Shown here: one piece after another, positions 40,405 through 52,200 of the stretch
How the letters are laid out: the number at the start of each line of letters is the position of its first letter
How positions within the stretch are numbered: the stretch's first letter is position 1
IMG/VR virus record: IMGVR_UViG_3300036944_001066
Span: 1-64,000 of that record
From: a virus
Strand: one strand, 5' to 3'
Length of the DNA: 64,000 bases
Notes under the pieces: model-generated
What the model saw: only the letters and a program-made list of their open reading frames with translations
Told to the model about the DNA's origin: nothing
The model's database searches: none
Translations under genes and position numbers: made by a program

Positions 40405-41661
40405 ATGGGCAAATTCAGTTCCTCTGCACCCGCAGCAGATCCCGCGATCGGCGAAGCCGCTCTTAAAGAGGCGCAGACTGGCGAGGCGTGGCTTGCCTTT
40501 GCGAAAGATTCCTTTGCTGTTTCGCAGGAGCGTCAGAAAGAACTAGACGCCCTCACGACAAAAGTGACGGAGCAACAGCTTGGCCTCGCGACCGATCAGG
40601 CAACATGGTCAAAAGAGGATCGCGCGCGCTACAACAGCGTCTATAAGCCGATTGAGGATCAATACATCGCCGAGGCAACCAATTATGCTTCGGACGAAAA
40701 GCAGGCAGAGGCGGCGGCTGGCGCCCGCGCAGACGTGCAAACTGCCGCGGCCAATGCACGATCAGCCACCGAACGCCAGGCGGCATCGATGGGCATTGAT
40801 CCCACGTCCGGCCGGTTTGCCGGCGTGCAGGCCACCACCGACATGAACGCCACACTGGCCGAGGCTGGCGCGGCGAATGGCGCGCGTGAGGCAGTGCGTG
40901 ACAAAGGGTTGGCGCTGAAGGCCGACGTGGCGAACATGGGCCGTGGTTATGCGTCCAGCGCGGGCACAGCTGCCGGAGGCAGCGTCGGCGCCAGCGCAAC
41001 AGCACTTTCTGGCGCCCAGTCCACCAATAGTCAGTCGATGGCGGCAAACAACATCATGGGTGCCGGCTTCCAAGGGGCAATGCAAGGCTATTCCGGGCAG
41101 GCGGCGACCTTGAACCAGCAGTTCGGCATCCAGTCCAACAACTGGCAGGCACAGCAGAGCGCGAACGCCCAGGGCGCCGCCGGCATCGGAACTTTTTTGG
41201 GTGGCCTGTTTGCCAGCCCGATCTTCAAGTCCGACGAAAACCTGAAAGAGGACATTCAGGATATCCCCGAAGGCGAGGGCATCAACGCCATGCGCAAGAT
41301 GCCCGTGAGCGAGTGGAGCTACAAAGAGGGCGTCGAGGATGGCGGCCGGCATGTCGGCACAATGGCGCAGGATTTCCAGCGCGCCACCGGCAAGGGCGAT
41401 GGCCAGTCGATCCCTGTCGTCGATGCCATCGGCATCACCATGAAGGCGGTGCAGGATCTCGACCAGAAGGTGGAAAAGCTGGCCGGCATGATCGGCCTTG
41501 GTGACCACGAGAAGGCGGAAACCGCCGAGGAAGAGGCGGTTGAGGACGATGAAATGTCCGAAGAGGAGGATGCCGCCGCACCGCCGCCCATGCCAGCCAA
41601 GCGCCGCGCCAAGCGCAACACGCCGATGATCGGCATCAACTTCGAAAAGGAAGCCGCGTAA
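40405..41661 (+). CDS. Internal virion protein with S74-like chaperone domain, 418 aa
   Basis: Residues 1-270 are Ala/Gly/Gln-rich helical sequence of the sort seen in ejected internal proteins. From about 276, SDENLKEDIQDIP ... NAMRKMPVSEWSYKEG ... HVGTMAQDFQ ... VVDAIGITMKAVQDLDQKVEKL matches the intramolecular chaperone (peptidase S74) domain normally ending tail spikes. An acidic run and a Lys/Arg tail follow. It is unusual for that domain not to be preceded by a fibre. Under late leader copy 3. Confidence 0.72.
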   Translation: MGKFSSSAPAADPAIGEAALKEAQTGEAWLAFAKDSFAVSQERQKELDALTTKVTEQQLGLATDQATWSKEDRARYNSVYKPIEDQYIAEATNYASDEKQAEAAAGARADVQTAAANARSATERQAASMGIDPTSGRFAGVQATTDMNATLAEAGAANGAREAVRDKGLALKADVANMGRGYASSAGTAAGGSVGASATALSGAQSTNSQSMAANNIMGAGFQGAMQGYSGQAATLNQQFGIQSNNWQAQQSANAQGAAGIGTFLGGLFASPIFKSDENLKEDIQDIPEGEGINAMRKMPVSEWSYKEGVEDGGRHVGTMAQDFQRATGKGDGQSIPVVDAIGITMKAVQDLDQKVEKLAGMIGLGDHEKAETAEEEAVEDDEMSEEEDAAAPPPMPAKRRAKRNTPMIGINFEKEAA

Positions 41662-42902
41662 TGTTGTTGGGTATTGGCCTTGGCGCTGCGATGGAAGGCT
41701 ACCAGCGCACGAAAAAGATGCAGCAGGATAAGGCCATTCAAGATCAGCAGTTGGCGCGGCAGAAGGCGGCCGACGAGCGTGCCAAGGTCGTGCAGGGGCG
41801 CGAAGATACCGAATACAATCGCGAGATCGGCCAGCGCAATGAGATTGACCAGATCAATGCCGACGCGAAGAAAACGTTCGATCAACGTGTCGCCGCCGGG
41901 CAGGAGAAGCCGGATAACTTTGATGGCTTCTGGAGCGGCTATGCACTGCCCAAGCTCAAGAACACCTATCTGACGCAAGGCAACCCCGAAATGGCTGAAA
42001 AGGTCCAAAAGTGGGGCGACAGTCAAGACGCGCGCGCCGGCGCCAAATTGTTCATGAGCGCAGTCAGCAAGGCGCAGACCGGCGATGCGGCAGGCGCACT
42101 TTCGGATGCCATGGCCGCTGGCAAGCTCAAGGGCTATCTCAGCCACAACATGGAAATTCTTGGGCAGGACACCATCCTTGATCCCGATGGCAAGCTGCAG
42201 GGCTATCGCCTGAAAATCAAAGGGCAGGACGGCAAGGAGGTCAATGAGGATGTGCCCCTTGCCCAGGTGCCTAAGCTCATCGCCACATATCTCAATCCGG
42301 AAGCAGCTTGGCAGAGCCAGATCGACGCGCAGAACAATGCCGCAAAGACCGGCAATGAACTGAAAACTTACGAGGCAAAGAAGGTTATCGATAAGCGCTA
42401 CGACAATTCAAGCGACAAGGATCGCGGATCCGCAATCACGTCGCTGCGCAAGCGCATGGATGGCGGCATTACCGGCCGCGACCAGAAGTTCGACGATTTG
42501 CCGCGTGAAGAACAGGAAAAGATGATCGCCGACGAGGTCGCGCTGCAGAAAGGCTCGATCGGGCTTGGCGATGCGGCGCCGGCACCAAGTGCAGCTGGCG
42601 CACCGGCTGGGGCCGGTCGCAAGGTCGTTGTTGACAAGGCAACCGGCAAGCCGGTGCAGGCCAGCCCACCGGCCGCCACGCCCGCACCGCAGCGGCCAGC
42701 GCCGCAGGATCAGTCAGGAAGCCGCGAATCCGCCATCACGCTTGCGGTTCAAGATGCTGAAGCGGCGATGCAGGACGGCGTGCCGGTCTCACGCATCGTC
42801 GAGCGGCTTCGCATGGATGGCATTCCGGAAGAAGTCTGGCCGCAATCCGTCCGCCGCGGTTATGCAGCGGCTCAAGAACGCGCAATCGGTCTGGCTCAGT
42901 AG
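41661..42902 (+). CDS. Internal/ejection virion protein, 413 aa
   Basis: Long charged helices (YQRTKKMQQDKAIQDQQLARQKAADERAKVVQGRED), a central folded part, then Ala/Pro linker and a C-terminal helical domain (AITLAVQDAEAAMQDGVPVSRIVERLRMDGIPEEVW). The stop of the previous gene overlaps the ATG. By position between the S74 protein and the giant polyvalent gene it is probably co-ejected with DNA. Confidence 0.65.
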   Translation: MLLGIGLGAAMEGYQRTKKMQQDKAIQDQQLARQKAADERAKVVQGREDTEYNREIGQRNEIDQINADAKKTFDQRVAAGQEKPDNFDGFWSGYALPKLKNTYLTQGNPEMAEKVQKWGDSQDARAGAKLFMSAVSKAQTGDAAGALSDAMAAGKLKGYLSHNMEILGQDTILDPDGKLQGYRLKIKGQDGKEVNEDVPLAQVPKLIATYLNPEAAWQSQIDAQNNAAKTGNELKTYEAKKVIDKRYDNSSDKDRGSAITSLRKRMDGGITGRDQKFDDLPREEQEKMIADEVALQKGSIGLGDAAPAPSAAGAPAGAGRKVVVDKATGKPVQASPPAATPAPQRPAPQDQSGSRESAITLAVQDAEAAMQDGVPVSRIVERLRMDGIPEEVWPQSVRRGYAAAQERAIGLAQ

Positions 42903-42905
42903 CGA

Positions 42906-43196
42906 TCAGTAGCAGATATTGCCGGTGCAGGTGCGGCTGAATGGCCGCCCTTCCTTATCCGTGCCCGTCGTCATCGTCGTACTCCCGAACTGGTGCGTCT
43001 GCATCGACCAGTTACTCCCGGTGCGCGCGTTCATGCCCTGCGTATAGCTGCTCGTGCCCAGGCGCTGGGTGTTGTAGCTATTGCCGCTTTGCAGGTCATA
43101 GCAGGTCTGGAACGTGTCGGTTCCAACGCAATTGGCAAACGCGGGTAGTGCGCTCGCGGCCAGCATGGCAGCAGCCATTCTCATAATCTTTGGCAT
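42906..43196 (-). CDS. Small secreted protein, 96 aa
   Basis: Signal peptide (MPKIMRMAAAMLAASALPAFA/N), then a Ser/Thr/Asn/Gly-rich repeat-like body with Cys at both ends (NCVGTDTFQTCYD ... SRTCTGNICY). Small secreted proteins of this style occur in many proteobacteria and their phages; function unknown. Follows the giant gene in the same direction, and GGGGA precedes ATG. Confidence 0.75.
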   Translation of the reverse strand: MPKIMRMAAAMLAASALPAFANCVGTDTFQTCYDLQSGNSYNTQRLGTSSYTQGMNARTGSNWSMQTHQFGSTTMTTGTDKEGRPFSRTCTGNICY

Positions 43197-43208
43197 TTTG
43201 TCCCCACA

Positions 43209-43237
43209 GACACGCCCGTCGTCATGTCGGGCGTGTC
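43209..43237 (-). other. Perfect 10-bp hairpin between giant gene and secreted protein
   Basis: GACACGCCCG (43209-43218) pairs with CGGGCGTGTC (43228-43237), loop 9. On the minus strand it is 10 bp after the giant gene's stop but has no T run, so it may be an mRNA-stability or processing hairpin rather than a terminator. Confidence 0.6.
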
Positions 43238-43246
43238 GTGAGCCTA

Positions 43247-46200
43247 TCAGTCGTAGATCCGTTCTGACAAGGCGCCGCGCAAGCGCTCGCCCAGCAGTTC
43301 GTTGCGAATGAGCGTTCCCTGCTCATCGCGGTTCGCCGAGTTCTTCATGCGCGTCTTGACCGAGCGCTTCAGCGTGTCCGGCTTGATCGGCACCGCCTGG
43401 TGCAGCGGAACGTCATTCCACTTGTCGATTGCCTTCGTTGCCTTGTCGATCTCCGCGTCTTCGCCCTCGATGACGGACATTGCCCACTTCGTGACCAGGC
43501 GCTGGCGCTCGCGCATGATGCGGGTTTCCGCGTTCTTCAGCGCCGTGTTGCGGTCCCACGTCTCGGCCACAGACGCCGGCGTAAACCCGAGCGCCTGCGC
43601 GACGATGCCATGAACCCCGATCTGATCGGCCGTCATGACGGTGGTGCCGTCAAACGACGTCAGCCCCTCGCTTGCGTAGCGGTAGGACTTCATCAGATCG
43701 CGAACAACTTTCGGAGCCGCCGTCTCGATACCGCGCGCTACCTCACCATCCATTACAAGGTTGAAGCCGTTATAGAGGTTTTCACCAAGGCCAACGGTGG
43801 CGCCGAGCGACTGCGAAAGCCAATACTGATACTCATCCTTGCCCTGCAGTTCGCGGTTCGGCGAGCGGAACCACAGATCCGGCATGCCGATGCGCGTCGT
43901 GAGGTCGATCCCGAGATAATGGCCGGGCACGCCATTGAGCACCACCCCGCCAAGTTCCGGGCCGAGGATGTTGACCATGTCCGTGCGAAACGCCTGCTCA
44001 AAGCCCAGCGGGTCATCATCCTCGTCGCCGAAGATCAGGCCAGCAACCATCATCGCGAGATTGAAGCCGGCAACACCCGACACGCCGGCAAACAGCGCCT
44101 GCATCCCGACGACGCCGGCCAGCTGGTACCGGGCTTCCTTGCGGGCCGCCGGGGTCTCGCCTTTCAACGACTGATGAATGTCGCGGAACATGCGGTAGAG
44201 CATGTTGACGTTGTAGTTTCGGAACACCAGCGCGACCTTGGCAATATCGTTCTGCATGATCGCCGGCCGCGACGAGTTCGAATAATCGAAATGTGTTTTC
44301 CACGTCAGGTCATGGGCCGTATCGATGGCGGCCAGATGGTCCTGTCCGGATCCGCGCGCCATGCGATAGGCGGCGAGCGCCGTGACTTCGCGGTTCCATA
44401 CCTCGGCACGATGGAACGCCCAGGAGATGACGCCCATGACGCGGGCGCGCAGCGGGCTGTAATTGACGCCAGTGTCACCGACGCCGGCCAACTCATGGCT
44501 TTGCGTGCGGTCGATCAGGCCACTGTCATAGAATGCCTGGATTGCGTCCTTCTCCTCGCGGGAGAGGTTGGCATTCGTGATGCTGCCCCTGCCCTTGACG
44601 CTGTCCATCGACGCCTTCATCAGCGCTTGCCCTGCCATCTTCATCCCGCCGAACCGGCCGGCGAGGATCGGCATACCCATCATGACTGTCTGCGTCATAT
44701 TGAGCGCGGCCGAGGCAGGGGATGCGGCGAGGAACCACACGAAGGCGGCGCTTGTGAGCACCTGCGCGGCTTTGCCGCCCGTTGGGTTCATCACCCAGTC
44801 GTGACGCTTGGCAAGCTCATTCGACAACGTCATGCCGCGCGTCGGGTCATCCGCTTCACGTGCCTGATCGCGGGCTTGTTGCACCAGTTCCTGCAATTCG
44901 AGGCCATACTTGACCTTCGCCATCTGGTGGGCGGCATGGAACATGTGCGACGAGAACACGCGCAGCGCATCCCGGTTGAAGCCGGCCGTTCCCTTGCGGT
45001 GGATGAAACGCTTGCGGGTCGAAAGATCCGGCATGGTTTCGAGATACCGCTGCCAGATCATGTCCATGACTTCGCTATCGACGCCGGCACCGCCAAGAAT
45101 CGTCTCGATCTCGGCCACCATGCGTGGGTCCATGGAGTTGCGAAGGTCTGCCCCCTCCTCCATCACACCCTTTTCGACCGTGCCGCCCGGATACTCGCGG
45201 CCGACTTCAGACGCGAAGCGGTCACGATCAGCAGCCTTCTCAAACTTCGAGAACGTCAGCACCGAACCATCGACGTCACGCACGGTGACGAAATACCGAC
45301 CAAACCGGCCGAGCGGGAAGTATGGCGCCGGCACGCGGCTGCTTTCGAATGCGATCCGCAGCTTCGTCATCCGGGCCTTGGCCGCCCATGAAGATTTGGT
45401 GGTCTCTGCCTGGTATGCGCTTTTGGCGTCTTCTTCTGCCTTGCGGCGCAGATCCATGGCAAGGCCGGCATCGCGGATCTGCTCGAGCGATTTCTTATAC
45501 CGGCGCTCCGCCTGCTCACGTGCGATCTCCTGCGCCTTGCGCACGTTGTCCAGCAGGATCTCATCCAGTTCGGCCGCCTGCGCGCTATAGGCATTACGGA
45601 CCTTATTATAAAGCTCGCGTCCGGCCGGCGGCAGGGCGAGGTAGCGCTGGCGAAGGGCGGCATAATGGCCCTTGGCCTTCTCCTCATCTTCCGTGCTCGA
45701 CGGATCAACACCAAAGATGGTGCTGTCGTGCATCAGATCCGAGAGGGCCTGCGCCTTCGCCTTGTCGCGCGAGGCAAATCCCAGGCGGGTGAACTTGAGC
45801 CACTGTCCGGCGATCTCGTCGGCATCGGCGTGCTTCTGACCACGGAAGGCGTCCATGAGCCGCTTCACGCGCAGATATTCGCCGACGGCCACCATGTTTG
45901 GCCGCGCCAATTCGGTGAAATAGTTGAGGGGGATCGTTTTCAGGACTGCCGGCGTGAGGTCCGTCAGCCGGCCGCTCAGTTCACGGGTAATCCGTTCCCG
46001 ATTGACCGTTCGGCGCTTTTCAGGCGAATAGTCTCGCGCGCCTGCTTCAGCAAGTCCGCCCGATTTGGGATTCGCGCCGACATCGCCTCGACCTGCGACA
46101 GCCATTCCTTCCATTTCTGCAATGTGTCGAACGGGCTTGGCGGATCGATAAATCCCGGCATCAGCAGTTTTTGCTGTTGTGTCATTGAAAACTGCCCCTT

Positions 46201-49200
46201 CAAGGCGTTTTGCAGCCTCATTGATCTTCGCGTCCATGCCGGGCACGCTGGCGAAATCATATGACTGGTTGGTGAAATAAGCAATGATGCCTGCTCGCTG
46301 TGCGACTTCTTGGATAGCGTAGCCGTGCGCCTCATCTGCCACGGACGCCACAGTGTTGCCGTTGTTGACCTGGCGCTGCAGAAATTCGGTCATAAACTGG
46401 CTGATTTTCGCCAAAGCACTTGTCATGTCTGCAAGTCTGTAGATCTGCGTGCCGGTATCATCCGAGAACTTGGCTCGCCATGCCTTCATCCTGTCGGTTG
46501 GCTCGTAACGGGTGTTGCGGCCACCTGCTCCAATAGCCCACGTGGCATGGAGACCTGGCATCACAGAGAATGCAATGTCGGCGCCACTCAGCGGGCTATT
46601 CCGCGGATGGTTGTGGAATATCACGATCTGCCGATCCGGGTTACTCATGGCCGAGGCGAGCTTGTTGCTCATCCCTGTCATGCTTGGCCTTCCGGCGGTG
46701 CCATACTCGACCACGGCGCCATCATCATCGATCGCCACCAGATGCTCATTCCCGGATTTAAGGCCCGGCTCCGAGACGACACGGAACGCCCACTGCATCA
46801 GGCTTTCTTCGGCATTTCGCGGCGGTACCGGCAATGAGCGCAAATCCTGCGTGGACTTCACCACCGGATCCGGGCGCTTATCGGCCTTGGCTGGCAGAAC
46901 GTCGGCATCCGCCGGCGCAGCGACTGGCGCGGTGCCGGGCTTCTTTGGCTTCAGGGCATCGAGCAACGCGCGGTGCTTGGTCGCCGTCTCTTCCAGTTCG
47001 GCTGCGTTCGGCCACGGGCCGATCTGCTTTGCGATCAACGGGATCTGCTCTTGCACATCCGCTGCCCGCGCCTCGTCGCTGGCCGGCAACTTTGTCAGCC
47101 TGCGCACCTGATTGGTGATCGACATGGCAAGGCCGGTCGGGTCTTGCTGGCCGACGTCCTCGATCGTCAGATGGTAGGAGCGCGCGCCTTTGATTTCGAC
47201 GTCGAACTTTGCCTCGTACATGTGATCCATGCGGATCGTGAAATCGCCGTACTTGCCGACGGTTTCCGCGCCGCCCATGCCATCGACAATGCCCTTGCGC
47301 ATCCGGGCCAGCAGTGCGGCACCGAACTCTTTCGGTTTCTCAAAGGTCTCGCCATCGACGATGGCTTTGAACGGCTGGTCGGCCAGCTTTTCGGCGTTGG
47401 CCGCATCGGTGCGCTCACCCGGCAGGCGGGCGTTGATGGCCTCGATCTCCTCACGTGCCTGGCGGATCTTGTCGCGGATCCGGTGCTGGTTGCGGTTATG
47501 CTCAGAGGCTTGGCCTTCCAGCGTCCGCAGCTTGCGCCGTGTTTCCATCTCTTCCAGGATCAGCGGGTTACCGGATGCCGCGGCCTTCATTTCGGCAGCA
47601 TTGGCCGCTTCGCCGGCAATGTCCTCGATCTGGCGCGTTTTTACGTCGCCCTTGCGCACCTGCCCGATGAAACGGGCTTTTGCCTCGATGCCCTGCCACT
47701 GACGCGCATCGAGCGTGTTCTTCGTGGCATAGCGAAGGATTTCGACCTCGAAGCCGTTTGGATCTTCGTCGTAAAGCTCATTGCCCTGCCGGATGATGCG
47801 CCCGTCGCGCTGCTCAAGGTCAGATGGCCGCCACGGCGCATCGAGATGGTGCAGCGCCACAAGGCGGTTCTGCACGTTGGTGCCAGCGCCCATCTTGGCG
47901 GTGCTGCCGAACAGGAAGCGGGTCCGGCCCGAGCGAACCTTGCCGAAAAGTTCTTCCTTCTGGATCTCCGTGTTGGCGTCGTGGATAAACGCGATCTCAT
48001 CGGCCGGCACGCCGCGGTCAATCAGCTTTTGCCGCAGATCGTCATAGACCGAGAATTTCGACGTAAGAGCAAGGAACTCGTCGGGGCTCATGGCGTCGAG
48101 CTTTTCCTGCGCCGCCTCGTCGCCCTCCTCCGCCTTGCGCATCAGGTCACGCAGTTCGCTTTCCTGCTTCGCCTTGGCTTTCTTGGGCGTGGACAGGTCG
48201 ATGAACACCAGCTGCGCGCCGCGCTTGTCGCTCCACTTGTCGTAGATGCGCTTCATCTCGTCGGCCGCACGGCTGACTTTGCTATCCGGATTGTCGGCAT
48301 AGGCGGGATCGATCAGGCGCATGTCGAGCGCCGCCTTGCGGGCGTCCGACATCACTTTCAGCATGTTGTCGGCGCCCTTCTCTGCCTTCTTCGGCAGATG
48401 CTCAGCGCGATAGACCAACGATCCTTCCGGGAACTGCATCTCGCCGTTGGCATCCATTCGGCCCTCGCCGATGAATGCCGCCTGGTCCTGCGAACGCTCG
48501 ACGGTGATGTTGTTGGGCTTGCCGCCCATGACCTTCGGCAATGGCAACGTCTTGCCCTGCGCGGCAAGCTGCGCCTTGATGTCGTCGTTCGAAATGACGT
48601 CGGCAAAGCCGAGATACATCTTCATCAGTTCGGGGATGTTCACGAACTTGGCGAAGCGCGTGTTGAGCTTGTACTGGCCGCTCGGGCTCAGTTCCCAGTC
48701 GGTGACAGCCTCACCGAACACACGTGCCCATGCGTCGAAGTGCGACAGGCCAAGGTTCCCGAGGCGCTTTTTGTCGAGATAGCGCTGCACTGTGTACATT
48801 TCTGCCATCGTGTTCGACAGCGGAGTGCCGGTGGCCACGACGATGTTGCCGCCGGTTCGATCGAGAACGTTCTGGATCTTGATGAACATGTCGGTGGCTT
48901 TTTTGCTGCCAGTTGGGTTCCCGAGGCCGGCGACACGCTGCATGCCGGTGACAAACGGCAGGTTCTTGAACTCGTGGAACTCGTCGACATAGAGCGCATC
49001 GACGCCGAGATCATCGAAATACAGCCCGTCATCCTTGCGGCCGGCGTCGAGGAGCCCCTTGATCTTGCTTTCAAGGTTCTGCCGCTGCTTCGCCAGCTGC
49101 GCCACGTTGCGCGACTTCTCGCCCGTTTCCCTGCGCATGTCTGTAATGGACTGCTCAAGGTCGCCGATCTGCTGCTGGATGAACGCGGCTTCGGTCTCAG

Positions 49201-52200
49201 GCGTGACGCCAATCAGGCCGAATTGCGAGTGAGCGACGATCACAACATCCCAGTCACCGGTCGCCACGCGGGCGAACAGGCGCTTGCGGTTCTGCTTCTC
49301 GAAGTCGCGTTTGGTCGGGGCCAGAACCTTTGCGCCCGGGTAGAGCTTCTGGAAGTCGGCGGCCCACTGTCCGACAAGATGGTTCGGCACAGTGAGGACA
49401 GGCTTCTTTGCCTGCCCGGTACGGCGCTTCTCCATGATGGACGCGATCAGGGCGAATGTCTTGCCTGCACCGACGGTATGGTCCGCCAGCGCGACAGATG
49501 ACTGAAGCGTGCGCCAGACAAACGATTTCTGGTGCGGGCGCAGCGTTACGATGTCGTCGCCGACCTTGCCCGGCAACGACAGGTGCGCGCCGTCATAGAC
49601 GCGGATGACGTCGGTGTTGAAAGTATCGTTATAGAGCCGAGCCAGTTCGACGCGGCGTGCATCGTCCTGCCAAAGCCAGCGGTTCCACTCTTCCTTGACG
49701 CGCGAGACCTTCTCGTTGGCGGCCTCCGTTGCCGCCTGGTCGATCACGTCTTTGCCTTCGGCATCCTTCGTGTAGACCTGCGCCGACTTGCCGTTGATCG
49801 CAGCGTTGACGATCTGGCTCACCGATGCCCGTCCGGTAGCCCACATGGCATCAGATGCCGGCGTCGAGCGGGGCACGTCCAGCACCCAGATGCCGTTGCC
49901 CCTGGAGTAAACCGCGCGTGCGCCTTTGCTCCCGGTGATGTGCTCGATGAAGTCGCCGACGTGCTTCGGCGGCACCCAGGGCGAACCCGCCTTCACATCG
50001 ATGTCGATTGCCTCGATATCTTCCGGCTGCACATCCCGCAGGGCAGCAACGTTGCGACGGAATGTCGGGTCAGAGACGGCGGCACGCTCGGCCTCGGCCA
50101 GCTTTTGCTTAACGTTTCCGGACAGGTAGGCGTCGGCCGTTTCATAAGTGCCGGCCGGCGTCTGATAGAGAAGCGAACCCAGCTCATCGACGATGGCGTC
50201 GGCAGGCTTGCCGTACAGCCGCGACATTTCATCAAGGTCAACACGGCCACGGTCATTTAGCACCTGCGCCAGCGCATCTTTCGCCGATGCGGCCGAGGTC
50301 GGGCGCTGATACGGTTGCTGGGTGCGCTTGGTGAAGATTGGAGCCTTGTCGGCCTTCGGCGGGCGGGCCTTCTCGCCCGTCTTCTTGGCGACTTCGGCGG
50401 AAATGCCCTTGTCGTAATTGTTTTCCAGCGCCGAAATCTGCGGCCACGTCGGATCGTCGCGGAACAGGCGCTTGTTGGCGTCGTGGTTGATCGGCCCGTT
50501 CTTGCCAACGAAGGCGTCATATGCCTTGTTCAGCCGCTCGCGCAGGTTCTCGATCTGCTTATCGGTCGCTGTGTCGCTGATCTGCGCACGACGGAGGCGC
50601 GCGAACCCATCACGGACGCGCACCATTCCCTCGACACGTTCTTTGGCCTTGTCGCTGGCGAACGCCACCGGCTTTGACTGGGGCGTGCCCAGGCTATCGG
50701 CGATGCGCTCATGGACCGTGCCATCCGACGACAGGAACATCGAGCCAACGGATGCAGCCTCGACGCCATCGACGACGGTTTCGGTCGGGCGCATTTCCAC
50801 GCCCGGCTCCGGCATCAAATCCTTGGGCAACGTCGCGATTGCAGCGCGCAGTTCCGCTGGCAGATCCTGCCCCTCGCGCGCGACAAGCGCGGGCTCATCC
50901 GGGCCGTACATCGTGCCATAGGCGCCGAAATCGCCCAGCATCATGCCGGGGTTGGCAATGAAGTAGCGGTTGAGCGGAACCGTCTTGCCGTCTTTGCCGC
51001 GGTAGTCGGCCACATCCACCCACGCGCGATCGCCCGGGCCGTCTTCTGCCGTGCGCTTGCGCAGGATGACGATATCCGTGGTCACTTCGGTGCCGGCGTT
51101 CTTCAGAAACGCATTGTTAGGCAACCGGATTGCGCCGACGAGGTCCGCCTGATTGGCAATCATCGTGCGCGCAGCGGCATTGTTGCCGTCGAGGAAGCGG
51201 TTTGTCACCACCATTGCCAGCACGCCGCCGGGGCGCAGCGCCTCAACAGCCTTGGCAAAGAAGAAATTGTGGATCGAAAGCTTGTTGAGGTGGCGACGGT
51301 TCTTGTCGTACAGCCGCTCGGAGCCGAAAGGCGGGTTGCCAATGACCAGGTCGAAATAGTCGTTCGGCACCACAAGCGTCTCGAATCCCATCGGCGCCTG
51401 AATATTGGTCGCGGGGTAAAGGTTCTTGGCGATGCCGCCCGTGATGTGGTCAAGCTCGACGCCGGTCACATGCGATCCGGATTTCGCGCCAGCCGGCATC
51501 ATGCCGATGAAGTTGCCGGCGCCGACCGACGGTTCAAGCACCTGCCCGCCCTTGAAACCAAGCTGCTGCGCGACGTTCCAGACGGCATCGACGATTTCGG
51601 GCGAGGTGTAATGCGCGTTGCGTGTCGAGGATTCGGCCGCACGGTATTCTTCCGGCGTCAGCAATGCCTTCAACTCGGCGGCCTGCTTCTCCCAGCCCTT
51701 GTTCGCTGATCCGTCATCACGGAAGAACGCGGCACGGAGGCCGCCCCAGCCTACCCACTTCGCAAGCACCGCCTGCTCTTCGCGGGTGGCCGGCCGGTTC
51801 TCATCGGCAAGCGTGCGCAAAACCTTGATGGCCGCGACGTTGCCAGCGAACTTGGCCTTCGATCCGCCTTGGCCGATCTGGTCGCCATCCGTGATGGCAT
51901 AGTCGGCCGGCAGGTTCTGCGCCGGCGTGGCTGCGCTCTCGACGCCCTTGAGGGCATCAAGCGACGACTGAGGGGCTACTCGGCGTCCATCGACCGTTGG
52001 CCGGCCCGCATTGCGTCCATCATCGCCGCGCTGATCGACGTCGGGCTCTGCGGCTGCGTTCCTTCCGGTGGCGGGAACAGATACTCCTCCCGCGTCATCT
52101 GCCACGCCTCGTCCGGACTGAACCCGCTCTGCTCCAGCGCGTCCGTCTCCCGAAACGTCATCTCGGCCGCCTGCTGCAGGGCGCTCTCCAACTGCCCGGC

